Below, piece after piece: positions 25,259 through 34,212 of a stretch of DNA of 64,000 nt. Below the pieces are notes generated by a model, which saw nothing but the letters and a program-made list of their open reading frames with translations, was not told where the DNA came from and did not search any database. Origin of the DNA: Burkholderiales bacterium (GTDB lineage Bacteria; Pseudomonadota; Gammaproteobacteria; Burkholderiales; Burkholderiaceae_C); assembly GCA_016213325.1 (NCBI GenBank), contig JACRAY010000024.1:186001-250000 (forward strand), read 5' to 3'. Position numbers and translations under genes: made by a program. Numbering within the stretch: position 1 is the stretch's first letter; every line of letters starts with the position of its first letter.

Positions 25259-27503
25259 CGCGCCGCACGCGCATCACGGCCGCCTGCCGCTTCACCGCGC
25301 GCAGCACCGACTCGAGGTGCGTGCGGTCGCGCACCGAGATGATGAAGCGCAGCTCGGTGGAGTCCTGCGCCCGCTCGTCGTCCATGTCCACATGCGTGAT
25401 GTCGGCCTCGGCGCCGGCCAGGGCTGCGGCGACGCGCGCGAGCACGCCCTTGCCATTGGCCACCGTCACCTTGATGCCGGTCTCGAAGCTGCGCACCGGC
25501 TCGTCGGTCCACTCGACGCCGATGAAGCGCTCGCTGTCCTTGTGCTGCAGGCGCCGCGCCACGGCGCAGTCGGCGGTGTGCACCACCAGCCCTTCGCCGC
25601 GGCCCAGGTAGCCCACGATCTCGTCGCCGGGAACGGGGCGGCAGCACGACGCGAACTGCACCGAAGCGTTTTCGCTGCCATCCAGCACCACCGAACCTTG
25701 CGACACGTTCTCGTGGGCCGTGAAGCGTTCGCGGCTGATCAGCAGCGCGTCGGGCTTCTCGCCGCGCTCCGCGAGCAGGTTGACGAGCCGCTTGGCCACG
25801 ATGGAGGCGATGCGCTTGCCCAGCCCCAGGTCGGTGAGCAGCTCGGCGCGCGTGCGGTTGCCCGTGAAGCGCAGCAGCTTCTCCCACACCGGCTGGTAGT
25901 CGTCATCTTCCGGCGGCAGCCGCTCCAGCCCTTCGGCGCGCAAGGCCTGCGCCAGCAGCTTTTCGCCCAGCGCCTGCGACTCGGCCTGCGCCATGGTCTT
26001 CAGGTGGTGGCGGATCTTGGAGCGTGCGCGCCCGGTTCGAACGAACGCCAGCCAGGCCGGGTTGGGCGCGGAGACCGGCGCCGTCACCACTTCGACCACG
26101 TCGCCGTTGCTCAGTTCGGTGCGCAACGGCACCTGCGAGCCGTTGATGCGCGCGGCCACCGTGTGGTCGCCCACGTCGCTGTGGATCGCGTAGGCGAAGT
26201 CCACCACCGTCGCGCCGCGCGGCAGCGCCAGGATCTGGCTCTTGGGCGTGAATACGTACACCGCGTCGGGGAACAGGTCGATCTTGACGTGGTCCCAGAA
26301 CTCGGTGGCGTCACGCGTCTCGTTCTGGATGTCCAGCAGCGACTGCAGCCACTTGGTGCCCAGCCGTTCGGTGCCTTCGCCTTCGGGCATGGCCGACTTG
26401 TAGAGCCAGTGCGCAGCCACGCCCGACTCGGCCACCAGGTGCATGGCCTCGGTGCGCAGCTGGAACTCCACGTTGACGCCCGACGGCCCCACCAGCGTCG
26501 TGTGCAGCGACTGGTAGCCGTTGATCTTGGGGATGGCGATGTGGTCCTTGAACTTGCCCGGCACCGGCTTGTACAGCTGGTGCAGCAGGCCCATCGCGGT
26601 GTAGCAGTCGATCACCGAGGGCAGGATCACGCGGAAGCCGTAGATGTCGGTGACGTTGGCGAACGACAGGTGCTTCTCGTCCATCTTGCGGTAGATGGAG
26701 TACAGCGTCTTCTCGCGCCCGTGGATGCCCACGCCCATGCGCGCGTTCTCGAACACAGCCTCGACCTCGCGCTGCACCTTCTGGATCAGGTCGCGGCGGC
26801 GGCTGCGCGCGCGCGCCACGGCCTTGCTGAGGATGGCGTAACGCCACGGCCGCAGGTATTTGAAGGCCAGCTCCTGCAGTTCGCGGTAGGTCTGGTTCAG
26901 GCCCAGCCGGTGCGCGATGGGCGCATAGATATCCAGCGTCTCCGACGAGATGCGGCGCCACTTCTCGCGCGGCACGTCTTCCAGCGTGCGCATGTTGTGG
27001 CTGCGGTCGGCCAGCTTCACCAGGATCACGCGCACGTCGCGCGCCATCGCCAGCAGCATCTTGCGGAACGACTCGGCCTGGCTCTCCTCGCGGGTGTCGA
27101 ACTGCACGCGGTCGAGCTTGGTGAGGCCGTCCACCAGCTCGGCGACCGGCGCGCCGAAGCGCTCCACCAGCTGCTGCTTGGTCACGCCGCAGTCCTCGAT
27201 GGCGTCGTGCAGCAGCGCCGCCATCAGCGCCTGCTCGTCGAGCTTCCACTCGGCGCACTGGGCGGCCACCGCGATCGGGTGCGTGATGTAGGGCTCGCCG
27301 CTGGCGCGCATCTGGCCCAGGTGCGCTTCGTCGGCGAAGCGGTACGCCTTGCGCACCAGCTCGATGTCGGCGGGTTCCAGGTAGTCGAGCTTGGCGGTCA
27401 GCGCGGCGAAGCTGGCCGCCGCCGCGTTGGCCGCAGCGGGGCTCGCCGAGACGGCCGCAGGCGGCCGGCCCCGGCCGGAAGGGGGGTGGAGCACCGCGCT
27501 CAT
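25242..27503 (-). CDS. spoT: Bifunctional (p)ppGpp synthetase/hydrolase (RelA/SpoT family)
   Basis: 753 residues. The hydrolase HD domain is intact (ALLHDAIEDCGVT near residue 95). The synthetase domain follows (YSIYRKMDEKHL; PKINGYQSLHTTLVGPSGV; EFQLRT), then TGS (VYVFTPKSQILALPRGATVV), the Cys-containing region (VQFASCCRPVPGDEIVGYLG) and a C-terminal ACT domain. It makes and degrades the stringent-response alarmone. ATG at 27503 is preferred. It is in the conserved order gmk-rpoZ-spoT, but a strong terminator separates it from rpoZ. Confidence 0.95.
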   Translation of the reverse strand: MSAVLHPPSGRGRPPAAVSASPAAANAAAASFAALTAKLDYLEPADIELVRKAYRFADEAHLGQMRASGEPYITHPIAVAAQCAEWKLDEQALMAALLHDAIEDCGVTKQQLVERFGAPVAELVDGLTKLDRVQFDTREESQAESFRKMLLAMARDVRVILVKLADRSHNMRTLEDVPREKWRRISSETLDIYAPIAHRLGLNQTYRELQELAFKYLRPWRYAILSKAVARARSRRRDLIQKVQREVEAVFENARMGVGIHGREKTLYSIYRKMDEKHLSFANVTDIYGFRVILPSVIDCYTAMGLLHQLYKPVPGKFKDHIAIPKINGYQSLHTTLVGPSGVNVEFQLRTEAMHLVAESGVAAHWLYKSAMPEGEGTERLGTKWLQSLLDIQNETRDATEFWDHVKIDLFPDAVYVFTPKSQILALPRGATVVDFAYAIHSDVGDHTVAARINGSQVPLRTELSNGDVVEVVTAPVSAPNPAWLAFVRTGRARSKIRHHLKTMAQAESQALGEKLLAQALRAEGLERLPPEDDDYQPVWEKLLRFTGNRTRAELLTDLGLGKRIASIVAKRLVNLLAERGEKPDALLISRERFTAHENVSQGSVVLDGSENASVQFASCCRPVPGDEIVGYLGRGEGLVVHTADCAVARRLQHKDSERFIGVEWTDEPVRSFETGIKVTVANGKGVLARVAAALAGAEADITHVDMDDERAQDSTELRFIISVRDRTHLESVLRAVKRQAAVMRVRRVKPGN

Positions 27504-27549
27504 GACCCTAAATGTAGCCGCTGCCTGCTGCACGGCAGCCCGGAAAAGC

Positions 27550-27573
27550 AAAAAGCCCCCGAAGGGGCTTTTT
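27550..27573 (-). terminator. Rho-independent terminator between rpoZ and spoT
   Basis: AAAAAGCCCC (27550-27559), loop, GGGGCTTTTT (27564-27573), a perfect 10-bp stem with A/T ends, so it can work on both strands. It lies 20 bases past the rpoZ stop and 47 bases before the spoT start. Confidence 0.85.
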
Positions 27574-27592
27574 CACGGTGCTCAACCCAAGC

Positions 27593-27796
27593 TCAGCCGG
27601 GCACCTTCTTCAGCATTTCGAGCCCGATCTTGCCTTCGGCGATCTCGCGCAGGGCGGTGACGCCGGGCTTGTTCTTGCTTTCGATCTTGGGCGCATGGCC
27701 CTGGCTCAGCATGCGGGCGCGATACGTGGCCGCCAGCACCAGCTGGAAGCGGTTGGGGATCTGGTGCAGGCAGTCTTCGACGGTGATGCGGGCCAT
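27593..27796 (-). CDS. rpoZ: RNA polymerase omega subunit
   Basis: 67 residues, the usual betaproteobacterial size. It begins [20 protein letters not shown] and contains the omega signature [14 protein letters not shown]. It binds the beta' subunit and helps assemble RNA polymerase. CGGAG precedes the ATG. It follows gmk by 21 bases on the same strand, as in most proteobacteria. Confidence 0.97.
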   Translation of the reverse strand: MARITVEDCLHQIPNRFQLVLAATYRARMLSQGHAPKIESKNKPGVTALREIAEGKIGLEMLKKVPG

Positions 27797-27817
27797 GGGG
27801 GATATCTCCGGGGGTAC

Positions 27818-28438
27818 TCAGACGATGCCGAGGGCTTTGAACGTGGGGGCCAGCGCGCGGCGCTGGGACGAGAACTTCAGCCTCTGGGCATGGACGACCG
27901 CTTTCAGGTCGAAAAGCGCTCGCTCGAACAACTCATTGATTATAACGAAATCGAACTGGTTCGCCTGCGCCATCTCCTCGGCGGCGTTCTTCAGCCTGAG
28001 TTCGATCACCTCGGGCGAGTCCTCGCCGCGCCTTTCCAGCCGCGAGCGCAGTTCTTCCCAGCTGGGCGGCAGGATGAAGATCAGCACCGCGTTGTCGAAG
28101 GCCTGGCGGATCTGCAGGGCGCCCTGCCAGTCGATTTCGAGGATCACGTCGGCACCCTGCGCGATGCGGTCCTCGATCGCCTTCTTCGAGGTGCCGTAGC
28201 GGTGCCCGTGCACGTTCGCCCATTCAACGAAGGCGTTGGCCGCGACCATGGCGTCGAACTCCTGCAACGAGACGAAGAAGTACTCGCGGCCGTGCTTCTC
28301 CTGCCCGCGCGGCCCGCGCGTGGTGTGCGAGACCGAAGGCTGTACGCGCGAGTCGAGCTCCATCAGGGCCTTGACCAGGGTGGACTTGCCGGCCCCGCTG
28401 GGGGCCGCCACGACAAAAAGGTTACCGGGATAGTCCAT
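27818..28438 (-). CDS. gmk: Guanylate kinase
   Basis: 206 residues. The P-loop [14 protein letters not shown] is at about 11-24, the GMP-binding [20 protein letters not shown] near 35-54, and the LID region [14 protein letters not shown] near 97-110. It phosphorylates GMP to GDP with ATP. GAGAGG precedes the ATG. It forms a gmk-rpoZ unit, with spoT after a terminator. yicC, usually next to gmk, is displaced 4.8 kb away by a cassette on the other strand. Confidence 0.97.
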   Translation of the reverse strand: MDYPGNLFVVAAPSGAGKSTLVKALMELDSRVQPSVSHTTRGPRGQEKHGREYFFVSLQEFDAMVAANAFVEWANVHGHRYGTSKKAIEDRIAQGADVILEIDWQGALQIRQAFDNAVLIFILPPSWEELRSRLERRGEDSPEVIELRLKNAAEEMAQANQFDFVIINELFERALFDLKAVVHAQRLKFSSQRRALAPTFKALGIV

Positions 28439-28484
28439 TGCCTCTCGGGTGATGCGCCAAGCCTTTTATTATCCTCATGAAACC

Positions 28485-30275
28485 ATGGCCGAGCCGAGAC
28501 CGCCCACCCGCTTCCAGTGCAACCCGATGCCGGGCATGGCCTATGGCGTCGGGCAGCCCACCGTGCTGGTGACCGCGGAGGTCGCCCCGCCGGCGCACGC
28601 CGACTGGCCCGGGGTGGATGCCTTCCTCGATGGCTTGCTGGAAGAGCCGATCGGGGGCATGTACACGAACGAGAGCCCCTTGCACCAGTTGCTGGCCCGG
28701 GTGGTCCACCTGCACGGCGCCATGCAGCGGCAGCAGGCCGTGCCGGTCTTTTCGGCGGGCCGGGTGGTGAGTGCGCGGCCGGGCCGCGCCGTGCTGGCGC
28801 TGCCCTGCCACGAACCGCAGGCCACCACGCTGGTGCTGGATTGGGCGTTCCGCGCCCTCGATGCGTGGTGCGCGCCGCAGCCGCCGTCGCCCGAGTCCCT
28901 GCAGCAGCTGAAGGCGGGCTTCGACGAATGCCTGCAGGCCCTGCGCGCCCATGCGCCCGAGGGCCTCAACAGCTTCCAGTTCCTGCGGGCCGCCTATGAG
29001 GAGGGCATCCCCGTCACGCGGCTGGTCAGCGATGTCTGGCGTTACGGCATGGGTGCCCACAGCCACTGGATCAAGCGCTCGCTGACCGACCGCACGCCGT
29101 CGATCGCCGTCGGCGTGGCCGGCAGCAAGGGCGCCACCAAGAAGCTGCTGTCGGAGGTGGGCATACCCACGCCGCGCCATCGCCGCGCCCGGGACGTGGA
29201 ACAGGCCCTGGAGGTGGCGCAGTGGCTCGGCTACCCGGTGGTGGTGAAGCCCGACGACCAGGAGCAGGGCCGCGGCGTCTTCGCCGGCCTGCGCGACGCG
29301 GCGGCGGTGCGGGAAGCCTTTGCGGCCGCCAGTGCCTTCTCGTCGCGCATCCTGGTGGAGAAGCACCACGACGGCGCCGACTACCGGCTCACGGTCCACG
29401 AAGGCTGCGTGGTGAAGATCCTGCTGCGCCAGCCCGGTGGTGTGACGGGTGACGGGCAGCAAACCGTGGCCGCCCTGGTGGCCGGTTTGCAACATACGCC
29501 CCGCATGCAGCGGGTGCTGCGCGTGCGCGGCATCAAGCTGATCGACCTGGATGAAGAAGCGCTGGGGCTGCTTGCCGAGCAGGGGCTGGCGCCCGATGCA
29601 GTGCCGGCCGCGGGCCGCTTCGTCACGCTGCGCCGCAAGTCCAACATCTCCGCCGGCGGCATCCAGACCCTGGTGAACCCGGGTGACTGCCACCCGGACA
29701 ACATCGACATGGTGGTGCGCGCTTGCCGCGCGGTGCGCCTGGACCTGTGCGGCGTGGACCTGCTCATCCCCGACATCGCGCGCTCGTGGCACGAAACCGG
29801 CGGGGTGATCATCGAGATGAACGCGCAGCCCCAGATCGGCGCCAACCTGGGCCGCGAGGCTTACGCCATGGTGCTGCGCGGCCTGCTCGGCGGACGCTGG
29901 AACATCCCGCTGCACCTGGCGGTCTGCGACCGCCGCAAGGTGCCGGCTACGCCCCAGGCGCTGGCTGCGCTGTTTCCGGCCAGCGCCTGCAACGGGCTGG
30001 CCCTGCCGCGCGGTGTGTGGGTGGATGGCCGGCACGTGGCGGGGACCGCCGCCAACAGCCTGCTGGCAGCGGGCGTGCTGCTGGCCGACACGTCGGTCAC
30101 GGCCGCGGCGGCCGCGATGACGGTGGAAGACGTCACCACCCTCGGCCTGCCGGCCAGCCACTTCGAGCGCATCGTCTTCCTGCGCCCTTCGCACCTGGCC
30201 GAAGCCGAGCGGCGGCTCTGGCTGCGAGCCAGGGACATGACCCAGCACCATGCCGCAGACCATGACGGAAGCTAG
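28485..30275 (+). CDS. Cyanophycin-synthetase-like ATP-grasp ligase lacking the Mur-ligase domain
   Basis: 596 residues from ATG 28485 (a GTG at 28449 is in frame). Residues ~185-235 (WRYGMGAHSHWIKRSL, then SIAVGVAGSKGATKKLLSEV) align with the entry to the ATP-grasp domain of cyanophycin synthetase. The nucleotide site is WLGYPVVVKPDDQEQGRGV (about 247-265), then ILVEKHHDGADYRL, VTGDGQQTV, NISAGG and the Mg-binding GVIIEMNAQPQIG. CphA is about 870-900 residues with a C-terminal Mur-like ligase, which is absent here. It should ligate an amine to a carboxylate with ATP. First gene of a three-gene unit with a phosphatase-fold protein and a glycosyltransferase. Confidence 0.85.
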   Translation: MAEPRPPTRFQCNPMPGMAYGVGQPTVLVTAEVAPPAHADWPGVDAFLDGLLEEPIGGMYTNESPLHQLLARVVHLHGAMQRQQAVPVFSAGRVVSARPGRAVLALPCHEPQATTLVLDWAFRALDAWCAPQPPSPESLQQLKAGFDECLQALRAHAPEGLNSFQFLRAAYEEGIPVTRLVSDVWRYGMGAHSHWIKRSLTDRTPSIAVGVAGSKGATKKLLSEVGIPTPRHRRARDVEQALEVAQWLGYPVVVKPDDQEQGRGVFAGLRDAAAVREAFAAASAFSSRILVEKHHDGADYRLTVHEGCVVKILLRQPGGVTGDGQQTVAALVAGLQHTPRMQRVLRVRGIKLIDLDEEALGLLAEQGLAPDAVPAAGRFVTLRRKSNISAGGIQTLVNPGDCHPDNIDMVVRACRAVRLDLCGVDLLIPDIARSWHETGGVIIEMNAQPQIGANLGREAYAMVLRGLLGGRWNIPLHLAVCDRRKVPATPQALAALFPASACNGLALPRGVWVDGRHVAGTAANSLLAAGVLLADTSVTAAAAAMTVEDVTTLGLPASHFERIVFLRPSHLAEAERRLWLRARDMTQHHAADHDGS

Positions 30276-31884
30276 CGCGCGACAGCGCGTGCTGGCGCTC
30301 GCCCTCGACGCACCCAACCACGAGCTGCTGCTCCAGTGGATGGCCGGAGGGCGGCTGCCGCAGCTCGAGAGGCTGCGCCAGCGCGGCCTGGCGGTCACCA
30401 TCGAGTCGCGCAAGGCGCACAGCAACGAGCATTGCTGGGTGCCGGTGCTCACCGGCATCGGCCGCGGCCGGTGGGACCATTGGCTCGACCGGTTCGAGGC
30501 GTCGACTTACCGGTTCAGCGAGGCATCGCTGTTCGACTGGTTGCAGGCACCGCTGTTCTACGCGCTGGGGGAGCGCCGGCACGTGGTGGCTTTCGACATG
30601 GCGGCGCCGGTCGTCCAAGGGGTCAAAGGCGTGCAGGTGAGCGGTTTCGCCGCGGAGCTGAACGAAGCCTTCCCCCAGTCGGACCCGCCGGGCTTGCTGC
30701 AGGAGCTGGAGCGCCGGTTGGGCCCCGACCCGAAACTGCCGCCCGTGCCGCAGCGCATCGTCAACGCGGTGTCGCAGCGCGAAGGCGTCTCCTGGACCAT
30801 ACCCTGCTGCTACGACCGCGAGGCGATGCAGGCCTTTGCCGCGTCGCTGGTGCAGTCGGTGCAGCGCCGCACCGATGCCTGCCTGCAACTGATGGCGCGC
30901 GAGCCGTGGGACCTGTTCCTGGCTGCTTTCACCGAGGTGCACACGGCGGGCCATGTGCTGTGGCACCTGAGCCAGCCGCACCCGCTGCAGGCCTTGCGCG
31001 GTGGCGGCGAAGACCCGCTGCTGGCCGTGTACCAGGCCGTCGACGAGTCGGTCGGGCGGCTCGCCGAAGCGGCCGGTGAAGACACCGCAGTGGTGTTCTT
31101 CTCTCTTGACGCCACCGTGGTCGACAGCCTGGAGAACGCACGCATCGTGTTCCTGCCGGAGTTGCTCTACCGCTGGAACTTTCCCGGTCGCGCGGCACTG
31201 GCGGTTGGTGACGCGGCAAGCGCGGTGCCTGGCGCGTCGTTCGACTACCACCAGCACTGGAAGCACGAAGTCTGGAAGCTGCGCACGCCCGAGGGCGTTG
31301 CCGACCTCGAGTCGCCCGCGCAGCAGCAGGTGCGCGGCGACCCGCTCGGCTGGTGCCCGGCCAACTGGTATGCGCCGCTGTGGCCGCGCATGAAGGCCTT
31401 CGCGCTGCCCAGCGTCGCCGACGGCTACATCCGCATCAACGTGGCGGGCCGCGAGGCGCAAGGCTGTGTCGCGCCACAGGACTTCGACGCGGTGTGCCGC
31501 GAGCTGGTGCGGGAGGTCTTTGCCATGGCCAACGCGCGCACCGGGCAGCCCATCGTGCGTGAAGTGGTGCGGGTGCGCGCGGACCCGTTCGACGCCGACC
31601 CGAAGAAGCCGCCGGCGGACCTGATCGTGGTCTTCCGCGAAGACGGCCCGCTCGACGTGGCCGACACGCCGTTCGGCCGCATCGGCCCCGTGCCGTACTT
31701 TCGCACCAGCAGCCACCAGTCGCACGACGCGGTGCTGCGCAACGTGCTGCTGGCCGGCGGGCCGGGCATCGCCCCCCGCCGTGCAGCCGCAACGGCGCGG
31801 CTGGAGGACATCCCGGCAACGCTGCTCGACCTGCTGGGGGTCGAGCGGCCCGCGTCCTTCGACGGCGTCTCTGTGCTCAGATGA
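30250..31884 (+). CDS. Alkaline-phosphatase-superfamily (type I phosphodiesterase-like) protein
   Basis: 544 residues; overlaps the ATP-grasp gene by 26 bases (ATG 30262 is an alternative). The fold is indicated by ALDAPNHELLLQWMAGGRLP (first metal Asp), the PVLTGIGRGRWDHW turn, FTEVHTAGHVLWHL (metal ligands), LLYRWNFPG and TSSHQSHDAVLRNVLLAGG. The residue in the usual Thr/Ser nucleophile position before CWVPVLTG appears to be Asn/Ser, and the usual S-D-H-G is SLDAT, so catalysis may be altered. No signal peptide, so cytoplasmic. A hydrolase or transferase for a phosphodiester intermediate is inferred. Confidence 0.8.
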   Translation: MPQTMTEASARQRVLALALDAPNHELLLQWMAGGRLPQLERLRQRGLAVTIESRKAHSNEHCWVPVLTGIGRGRWDHWLDRFEASTYRFSEASLFDWLQAPLFYALGERRHVVAFDMAAPVVQGVKGVQVSGFAAELNEAFPQSDPPGLLQELERRLGPDPKLPPVPQRIVNAVSQREGVSWTIPCCYDREAMQAFAASLVQSVQRRTDACLQLMAREPWDLFLAAFTEVHTAGHVLWHLSQPHPLQALRGGGEDPLLAVYQAVDESVGRLAEAAGEDTAVVFFSLDATVVDSLENARIVFLPELLYRWNFPGRAALAVGDAASAVPGASFDYHQHWKHEVWKLRTPEGVADLESPAQQQVRGDPLGWCPANWYAPLWPRMKAFALPSVADGYIRINVAGREAQGCVAPQDFDAVCRELVREVFAMANARTGQPIVREVVRVRADPFDADPKKPPADLIVVFREDGPLDVADTPFGRIGPVPYFRTSSHQSHDAVLRNVLLAGGPGIAPRRAAATARLEDIPATLLDLLGVERPASFDGVSVLR

Positions 31885-33284
31885 AGACGCGCATCGCCCT
31901 GCATCGCTTCGAAAGCGACGGCAGCCTGCCGCAGCGCGACGGCGTGAACCTGGCGCATGAAGAGATCAACGCCCTGCTGGGCTCGCGGTTCGGAAGCGAC
32001 TTCGAGGTGTCGTTCCACGACTTCGACCGCGTGGTGCGCGATGACGCGCATGCGCTGCAGGTATTGGCCGGTGCCGACTGCGTGCTGTGCAACGTCGGTC
32101 CGCACGCCCACTACTACCACTCCCTGCGCGAGAAGCTCGGGCTGGACTTCCGCATCGTGCGCGACATCCGCACGGCGCTGTGGAGTTGTTACCTGCTGCA
32201 GGAGGCCCTGTGCGAGCCGTACCTGCGGCCGGGCGACGCCCTCATCGCGCTGTCGGCCTACTCGCGCACGCTCACCCGCCGCGTGTTCCCGCACCTGCAC
32301 GGCCACCCCATCCACCTGTTCGACCCGGTGCTGGCCGGCATGCAGCCGGCTGCCGCCCAGCCCCGCCGCAATGGCCACGACGGGCGCGTAACGCTGGGCC
32401 ACGTGGGGCGCCTGTCGGAGGACAAGAACTTCCCGCAGATGGTCGAACTGCTCATCGAGCTCGATCGCGAGGAGCCGGGCCGCTACCGGCTGGAGGCCTG
32501 CGGGGCCGTGCATTCGCCAGCCTGCGAGCCGGCGAAGGTGGCGGCGGAGCTCGAACGGCGCACGGGCCGCAGCGACTTGTTTGCCTACTTGCCACCGGTG
32601 CCGCACGGCGAAGTGCTGGACGTGTTCCGCCGCTTCGACTGGTTCCTGTTCTTCTCGACCTCCAACCTGGAGACGCTGGGGCGCGTGCTGCTCGAAGCCT
32701 CCCATGCCGGTGTGCCGGTGCTGGCCGGCGACCACGCGGCGGCTTCCGAGATCGTGGATGCCTCTTCGCTTCTGGGCGTGACCTATGCGCGCGAGCAGGC
32801 GTTCTACGCGCACTTCGATGCGCCCATGGGCCGGGTCGACATCGCCACCGCTGCAAAACGCATCCGCGAAGGCGCAGCGCCCGCAGCGCCGCCGCCGCCG
32901 CGCGTCAACGACCTGCAGGTGCTGGGCGACCTGTTGCGCGGCGAGGCCGACGGCTCCTGCCTGCGGCCCGACGAGCTGGCGAGCGCGCCGCGCGGCTTCA
33001 TCGAGGCCCTACGCTGGGCCGACCTGCCGCGCTACGCGACGACGGCCGCAGCGGACGCGACCATCGCCGAGCTGCGCGACTGGTTCTGCGCGCTCAATGG
33101 CCGCCAGTCGGCCGACTTCGGCCGGCGGCTCGAAGCGCTGATGGCCTGCTCGCGCTTTCCCGGGCGCACGCAGCGCTTCATCCAGTCGGCGCAGCGCACG
33201 CAGTGCGACTTCAGCAATCTGGGAGGGTTCGACATGGAACTCTGCAACATCGCGGGGTTCCACCCCCGGTTCTGGTTGGTGTGA
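31881..33284 (+). CDS. GT4-family glycosyltransferase
   Basis: 467 residues. GT-B layout: an N-terminal acceptor half (VNLAHEEINALLGSRFGSDF...) and a C-terminal nucleotide-sugar half starting LGHVGRLSEDKNFPQMVELL. The E-x7-E motif is present in SNLETLGRVLLEASHAGVPV, and AASEIV follows. About 120 C-terminal residues extend past the usual fold. The start overlaps the previous stop (ATGA). It ends 3 bases before the convergent yicC stop. Sugar and acceptor are unknown; the acceptor may be the product of the two upstream enzymes. Confidence 0.85.
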   Translation: MKTRIALHRFESDGSLPQRDGVNLAHEEINALLGSRFGSDFEVSFHDFDRVVRDDAHALQVLAGADCVLCNVGPHAHYYHSLREKLGLDFRIVRDIRTALWSCYLLQEALCEPYLRPGDALIALSAYSRTLTRRVFPHLHGHPIHLFDPVLAGMQPAAAQPRRNGHDGRVTLGHVGRLSEDKNFPQMVELLIELDREEPGRYRLEACGAVHSPACEPAKVAAELERRTGRSDLFAYLPPVPHGEVLDVFRRFDWFLFFSTSNLETLGRVLLEASHAGVPVLAGDHAAASEIVDASSLLGVTYAREQAFYAHFDAPMGRVDIATAAKRIREGAAPAAPPPPRVNDLQVLGDLLRGEADGSCLRPDELASAPRGFIEALRWADLPRYATTAAADATIAELRDWFCALNGRQSADFGRRLEALMACSRFPGRTQRFIQSAQRTQCDFSNLGGFDMELCNIAGFHPRFWLV

Positions 33285-33287
33285 TCG

Positions 33288-34202
33288 TCACTCGATGTTT
33301 TGCACCTGCTCGCGCATCTGCTCGACCAGCACCTTCATGTCCACCGAGATCTTCGTGAGCTCCAGCGCCGCGGACTTGGAGCCGAGCGTGTTGGCCTCGC
33401 GGTGCAGTTCCTGGATCAGGAAGTCCAGCCGCTTGCCGACTTCGCCGCCCTTCTTCAGCAGCCGCTCGATCTCGTCGAGGTGCGCGGCCAGCCGCGTCAG
33501 TTCCTCGGCGACGTCGATGCGGATGGCGAAAGACGTGGCTTCGGTCAGGGCGCGGTCCTGAGCGGCTTCGGGCGTGACCGAGCCTTCGCCCAGCGCCATC
33601 GCCTCCTTCCAGCGCTCCAGGAAGCGCTGCCGCTGCTGCTCGACCAGCTGCGGCACCAGCGGGCGCGCCTGTTCGGCGTGCGCGCGCAGCTGCTTCAGGT
33701 GCCCGAGCAGCATGTCGGCCAGCCGCTCGCCTTCCCGCGCGCGTGCGGCCATCAGGTGGTCCAGCGTGCGCGTGGCGAGTTCCGTCACGGTGGCGCCCCA
33801 GTCGATGTCGGCCGCGCTTTCGGACGCGCCCAGCCGCAGGATCTCGGCTACCGACAGCGCCGGTGCATCGGGCAGCCAGCTGCGCACGGCGTCCTGCACC
33901 GAGCCCAGGCGCTGCAGCATCCGCACCGACGGCTCACGCAAGGTTTCGGCTTCGCTGCTCTCGATGCCGGCGCGCACTTCGACCTTGCCGCGCTTGAGGC
34001 GCGATGACAACAGCTCCCGCAACTGGGGCTCGTAGGCGCGCAGGTCGTCCGCCAGCCTGAAACTGAGGTCGAGGAAGCGGCTGTTGACCGAGCGGATCTC
34101 GAGGCCGATGCGGCTGGCCGGGGCGGGTTTGCCCTCGTGGCCGGGGGCCGGCGCGGGGGTTTGCTGCGCGCTGGCGTAGCCGGTCATGCTGTAAACTGGC
34201 AT
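33288..34202 (-). CDS. yicC: YicC/YloC-family endoribonuclease
   Basis: 304 residues. The start MPVYSMTGYASA is the family signature; longer starts to 34250 lack support. The C-terminal DUF1732 part is clear (FAIRIDVAEELTRL, HLDEIERLLKKGGEVGKRLD, FLIQELHREANTLGSKS). YicC-like proteins are reported as RNases involved in sRNA decay. It is normally adjacent to gmk. Divergent from the kinase gene with overlapping control regions (only 10 bases apart). Confidence 0.92.
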   Translation of the reverse strand: MPVYSMTGYASAQQTPAPAPGHEGKPAPASRIGLEIRSVNSRFLDLSFRLADDLRAYEPQLRELLSSRLKRGKVEVRAGIESSEAETLREPSVRMLQRLGSVQDAVRSWLPDAPALSVAEILRLGASESAADIDWGATVTELATRTLDHLMAARAREGERLADMLLGHLKQLRAHAEQARPLVPQLVEQQRQRFLERWKEAMALGEGSVTPEAAQDRALTEATSFAIRIDVAEELTRLAAHLDEIERLLKKGGEVGKRLDFLIQELHREANTLGSKSAALELTKISVDMKVLVEQMREQVQNIE

Positions 34203-34212
34203 GGAGGTCATT

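Noticed and set aside
28422-30458. 678-codon minus-strand frame across the ATP-grasp gene
   Set aside because: Shadow frame; the plus strand has ATP-grasp motifs and coupled neighbours.
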